From the NCBI GenBank assembly GCA_004151065.3, contig NWUY0300109776.1:2988-13407 (forward strand): a stretch of DNA of 10,420 bases, written 5' to 3'. This document shows, one piece after another, positions 7,951 to 10,420 of the stretch (positions are counted from its first letter, which is position 1; each line of letters begins with the position of its first letter). Below the pieces are notes generated by a model. That model searched no databases. It was not told where the DNA came from and worked only from the letters and a program-made list of their open reading frames with translations. The position numbers and the translations under genes are program-made. The stretch comes from Larix sibirica. Taxonomy: Eukaryota; Streptophyta; Pinopsida; Pinales; Pinaceae.

Positions 7951-8828
7951 GTGACACATGGAAAGTTGAGAGTGCCATGTGGAAAGTAATTGGACTATGG
8001 ATGTGGCTCAATGTTGAGTTGGCAATATGATGCCTTGCATCGTTTTTTGTGCAAGATGAGGTGATTGCTTCAATTTCAATTCAAGATGAGGCTACGATCT
8101 TGATTTTTGTGCATGTTGATGTGGGAATGTGTTGATTTCCATGTAGTGAAGGTGGTGTCATCCTAGTTTCCATGCAATGCATGTGGCAGTGTGACTGGTG
8201 CTTCTTTTCAAACTTTTAGTTTAAAAGAAACTCCAATATTAGTATTTATGTGAAATGTTTTTTTAAAGAAATCAAAACTTTTAGTTTTAGACTAAATAAA
8301 TTTGAAGGTTCTCCTTTTGTGGGGAGTGGTGGTTTGAAAAATGGTCTCTTTGAACCTAGGATTCTATGTGGAAGGATCCCACACAACTCCACATAAATGA
8401 AACTCAACAAGAAAATCCTAGTTTGTTCTAGGTGATTTCCTATAATCCTCCCCACATAGGTCCCAACCCTCGTAACATGTGGTCCAAAGTGACAAGGCTG
8501 AAATGGTATCCACCCATGTCCATAGGAATGCCACAAATATGTTCCATCATGTCTCAATCCTAGTTCAAGTCACAATTTGGATTATATGTGACTTACGATC
8601 TATTGCATATAACTTTAGGGTATAATGGTAGTTAGTTGATTTGATCTTGGCCCTTGCAAAGGTTACTATGTCCAGTGATTGATTCCCCTAGCTTATAAAA
8701 ATAAAAATAAAGTCTTATATGAGCTTGACCAAAACAACAATGAAGTGCCTAGTGTGAGGTCGACGTAAAGGGAAGCACGTGCAATGCACACAACATATCA
8801 AGGGAAAGAGGAGTTTCATTCTCCACAT
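7951..8828. other. Anonymous region, expected site of copia 5' LTR
   Basis: I recognise no gene. A 103-codon minus-strand frame at 8557-8246 has no familiar motif and no support beyond being open. Small local duplications occur, for example CAAGATGAGG at 8052 and 8082, 30 bp apart. If the element is complete, its 5' LTR lies here. Comparing by eye with 2700-3650 showed only short CATGTGG-type coincidences and no alignable LTR partner. Confidence 0.4.
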
Positions 8829-9545
8829 ACCAACAATATTTAGTACATATGCATATCTTGTTAATTGTGAATTGTTGCATAAGATAACACGACAATACCA
8901 CAACACCATGAAAAACAACATTGGAAAACCCGAAATGACATTGGATTTTACTTTAAACCCCTAGAAATATTAATACCTAATTATAAAAATAGCAACAATG
9001 TAGATAATCTTACTTAGATTAGTTGTTGATTGGCTCGGGGCACAAAGAAAAAACGAATATGCAAATAGAATATTTGTAAACCGTTGCACAAAACAACACC
9101 ACAATACCAACAATGTTCAATCTATATGCATATCTTGATATTTGTGAATTGTTGCACAAAATAACACAACAATACCACAAAACCATGAAAAACAACACCG
9201 AAAAACCAAGAATGACATTTGATTTTGCTTAAAACTTTTAGAGATATTAGTACTTGGTTTGAAAAACAACAAGAAGGAATATAATCTTAGTCGGATTAGA
9301 TTTTGATTGCTTCGGGCCACAAAGAAAATGGAATACACAAATAGAATATTTGTACACTACTGCACAAAACAACACCACGAAAAACAACATTGGAAAACCA
9401 AGAGTGTGGTTTTCAGTCAAAACCCCTAGAAATATTAATATTTGGTTAGAAAAAAAAAGCAACAAGGTAGATAATCTTACTCTATTTAATTTTGATTGGC
9501 TTAATGCACAAAGCGAATAGAATACACAAATGAATAGAAGAGAAC
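8829..9545. repeat. Tandem array of a 277-bp unit, about 2.6 copies
   Basis: Copy 1 is 8829-9105, copy 2 is 9106 to about 9378, and copy 3 is about 9379 to 9545. Landmarks recur at the same spacing: ACCAACAAT at 8829 and 9106, GAAAAACAACA at 8910 and 9187 (277 bp) and then at 9379, and AATAGAATATTTGTA near the end of copies 1 and 2. Copy 3 lacks the left part of the unit, about 85 bp. Each full unit also holds two related blocks, GTTGCACAAAAYAACAC, 68 bp apart (9083 and 9151). Copies look roughly 80% alike by eye. Overlapping open frames on the minus strand (9117-9338 and 9247-9561) come from the repeat and are not genes. The array could be a small satellite or a tandem segment within a transposon terminal region. 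Confidence 0.88.
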
Positions 9546-9661
9546 CACAAATAAAAACCAAATAAGAATAATGGTTTAAAATAATTTAAATTATAGTTTA
9601 TAAATTAAAATTTTACCCCCTTTGTTGAATCACTGGAGATAGATGTCCATATCTTGGGCAA
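9546..9661. other. Short AT-rich spacer
   Basis: This is an AT-rich stretch with ATTTAAATTA-like runs between the tandem array and the next segment. No feature is recognised. Confidence 0.5.
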
Positions 9662-10034
9662 ATGGAAGGCGTTCAGATGAAACAAAAGTCAATCCTAGAT
9701 GAAAATGATGTTCTAGATGCAATGGAGCACTTTATTATCCTATAGATGATTAGAAACTTCATAATATAGAAGGACTTTGTTGCATGAAATGACATTAGAT
9801 CATCATCTCAATCGACAATGGGAGCAAATCTTCAAAAAATATTTGATACCACACTTAAAAAATAGGGTATATCCAGACATGTTGAACAACTTAAGACAAA
9901 CACTCATGCATAGAGATCAAAGATTAGTAGACCAATTTTTACGTAGTTAAAACCCTTTAAGAGGGAAACAATGTATGATCCCAACCAAGAGGCAATTGAT
10001 GAATGCAAAAAAGAATAGATTATGATAAACACAT
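9662..10034 (+). pseudogene. Possible decayed coding stretch, unknown family
   Basis: One frame starting at ATG 9662 reads a hydrophilic, protein-like sequence without an obvious need for frame changes, for example NDVLDAMEHFIIL, RSSSQSTMGANLQKIFDT, and LKPFKRETMYDPNQEAIDEC. It has seven internal stops before a final TAA: six TAG and one TGA. In AT-rich random DNA, TAA should be the commonest stop, so the bias suggests CAG or CGA codons altered by cytosine deamination. I do not recognise the family. The number of stops is close to chance, so this is a tentative call. Confidence 0.3.
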
Positions 10035-10093
10035 TTCACAATTAATACTTGACAAATGAATCTCTATGCTCTTTAAATAGAGAATATGGACCA
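10031..10093 (+). repeat. Dispersed TATA-like segment, copy 2
   Basis: This is the partner of 617-681. The 17-bp core TGCTCTTTAAATAGAGA is at 10067-10083, and the flanks are similar to the first copy (ACATTTCACAATT, ACAAATGA). It lies at the 3' end of the possible decayed coding stretch and upstream of the 81-bp direct repeat. Confidence 0.6.
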
Positions 10094-10168
10094 ATCGGGT
10101 GCGAAGCCATGGATCAAATGCCATTAATATAATGAGATGTTTGTACCGTTGGATCATTCATGTGTAGG

Positions 10169-10387
10169 ACATTAAACCAAGTTGAACTTAGTGAACTCAT
10201 AGCATGTAAATACCATCATAATGGAAACGTGGTATCTTTGACCATTGGATTAGTGAAATACAAATGCAAAAAGGAAACGCACTAAAGCACAATCTAAACT
10301 AATATTACATTATACTAAGTTGAATTTAATTAACTCCTAGTGTCTAAATATCCTCTTAATGGAAACATGGTATCTTTAGCCATTAGC
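10169..10387. repeat. 81-bp direct repeat pair, 138 bp apart
   Basis: Copy 1 at 10169-10249 and copy 2 at 10307-10387 align without gaps. I count 16 differences in the first 80 positions, or 80% identity. The most conserved part is TAATGGAAAC followed by TGGTATCTT. The offset of 138 bp suggests a tandem unit of about 138 bp, of which only the 81-bp part remains alignable, and the array may continue past the window end. Confidence 0.85.
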
Positions 10388-10420
10388 TTTTTTTCCCGTG
10401 AAAAAAGCATACTATTGATA

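Noticed and set aside
7950-8500. Recurring CATGTGG motifs (also near 3255 and 3679) as evidence for an LTR pair
   Set aside because: The matches are only 7-9 bp long, and their flanks do not align between the two regions.
8246-8557. 103-codon minus-strand open frame
   Set aside because: It is one of the two longest frames in the window but has no motif I recognise. It lies where the copia 5' LTR is expected, so I treat it as fortuitous.
8829-9545. CRISPR-like array
   Set aside because: The repeat unit is 277 bp with diverged copies and no short identical repeats separated by unique spacers. The context is a plant genome.
9117-9561. Two overlapping minus-strand open frames (73 and 104 codons)
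   Set aside because: They are translations of the 277-bp tandem repeat, and their similar sequences simply reflect repeat copies.

Overview
This window looks like repeat-derived nuclear DNA from a plant, most likely a large-genome seed plant. A gymnosperm is my guess from general character and is not proven. It is AT-rich, has no intact protein-coding gene, and is filled with old, stop- and frameshift-ridden retrotransposon remains. I see no bacterial operon, rRNA, tRNA, CRISPR array or active gene.

Layout from left to right. 1-420 is anonymous AT-rich DNA with one 18-bp direct repeat. 437-587 is a dense cluster of GGGTTC/GAACCC hexamers that form small hairpins. About 700-1450 is a plus-strand fragment of a LINE (L1-like non-LTR) reverse transcriptase, running from its FVDD motif to the conserved C-terminal region. 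1450-3650 is anonymous, very AT-rich DNA in its first half, without a recognisable gene.

About 3720-7830 is the main feature: the gag-pol body of a Ty1/copia retrotransposon on the minus strand. The order along its own coding direction is gag, CCHC zinc knuckle, protease, GAG-pre-integrase zinc region, integrase core, integrase C-terminal region, variable linker, reverse transcriptase, RNase H. That order (integrase before reverse transcriptase) defines copia. The element is dead: frames shift repeatedly, the protease DSG is DSR, and the RT YVDD box reads stop-V-G-D. All three integrase DDE residues can still be read. A weak tRNA-iMet primer-binding-site candidate lies at 7939-7950, but I could not find a matching pair of LTRs by eye.

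7951-8828 is anonymous, and is where the 5' LTR should lie. 8829 to about 9545 is a tandem array of a 277-bp unit, about 2.6 copies, the last with an internal deletion of about 85 bp. 9662-10034 may be a decayed coding stretch whose internal stops are almost all TAG. The right end has an 81-bp direct repeat (80% identity, 138 bp apart) and a TATA-like segment also found at the left end, 9.4 kb away in the same orientation.

Nothing here works together as a system. The window is a record of insertion and mutational decay. The most useful items for follow-up are the short-period GGGTTC palindrome cluster, the 277-bp tandem array, the TAG-biased decay, and the dispersed TATA-like repeat.
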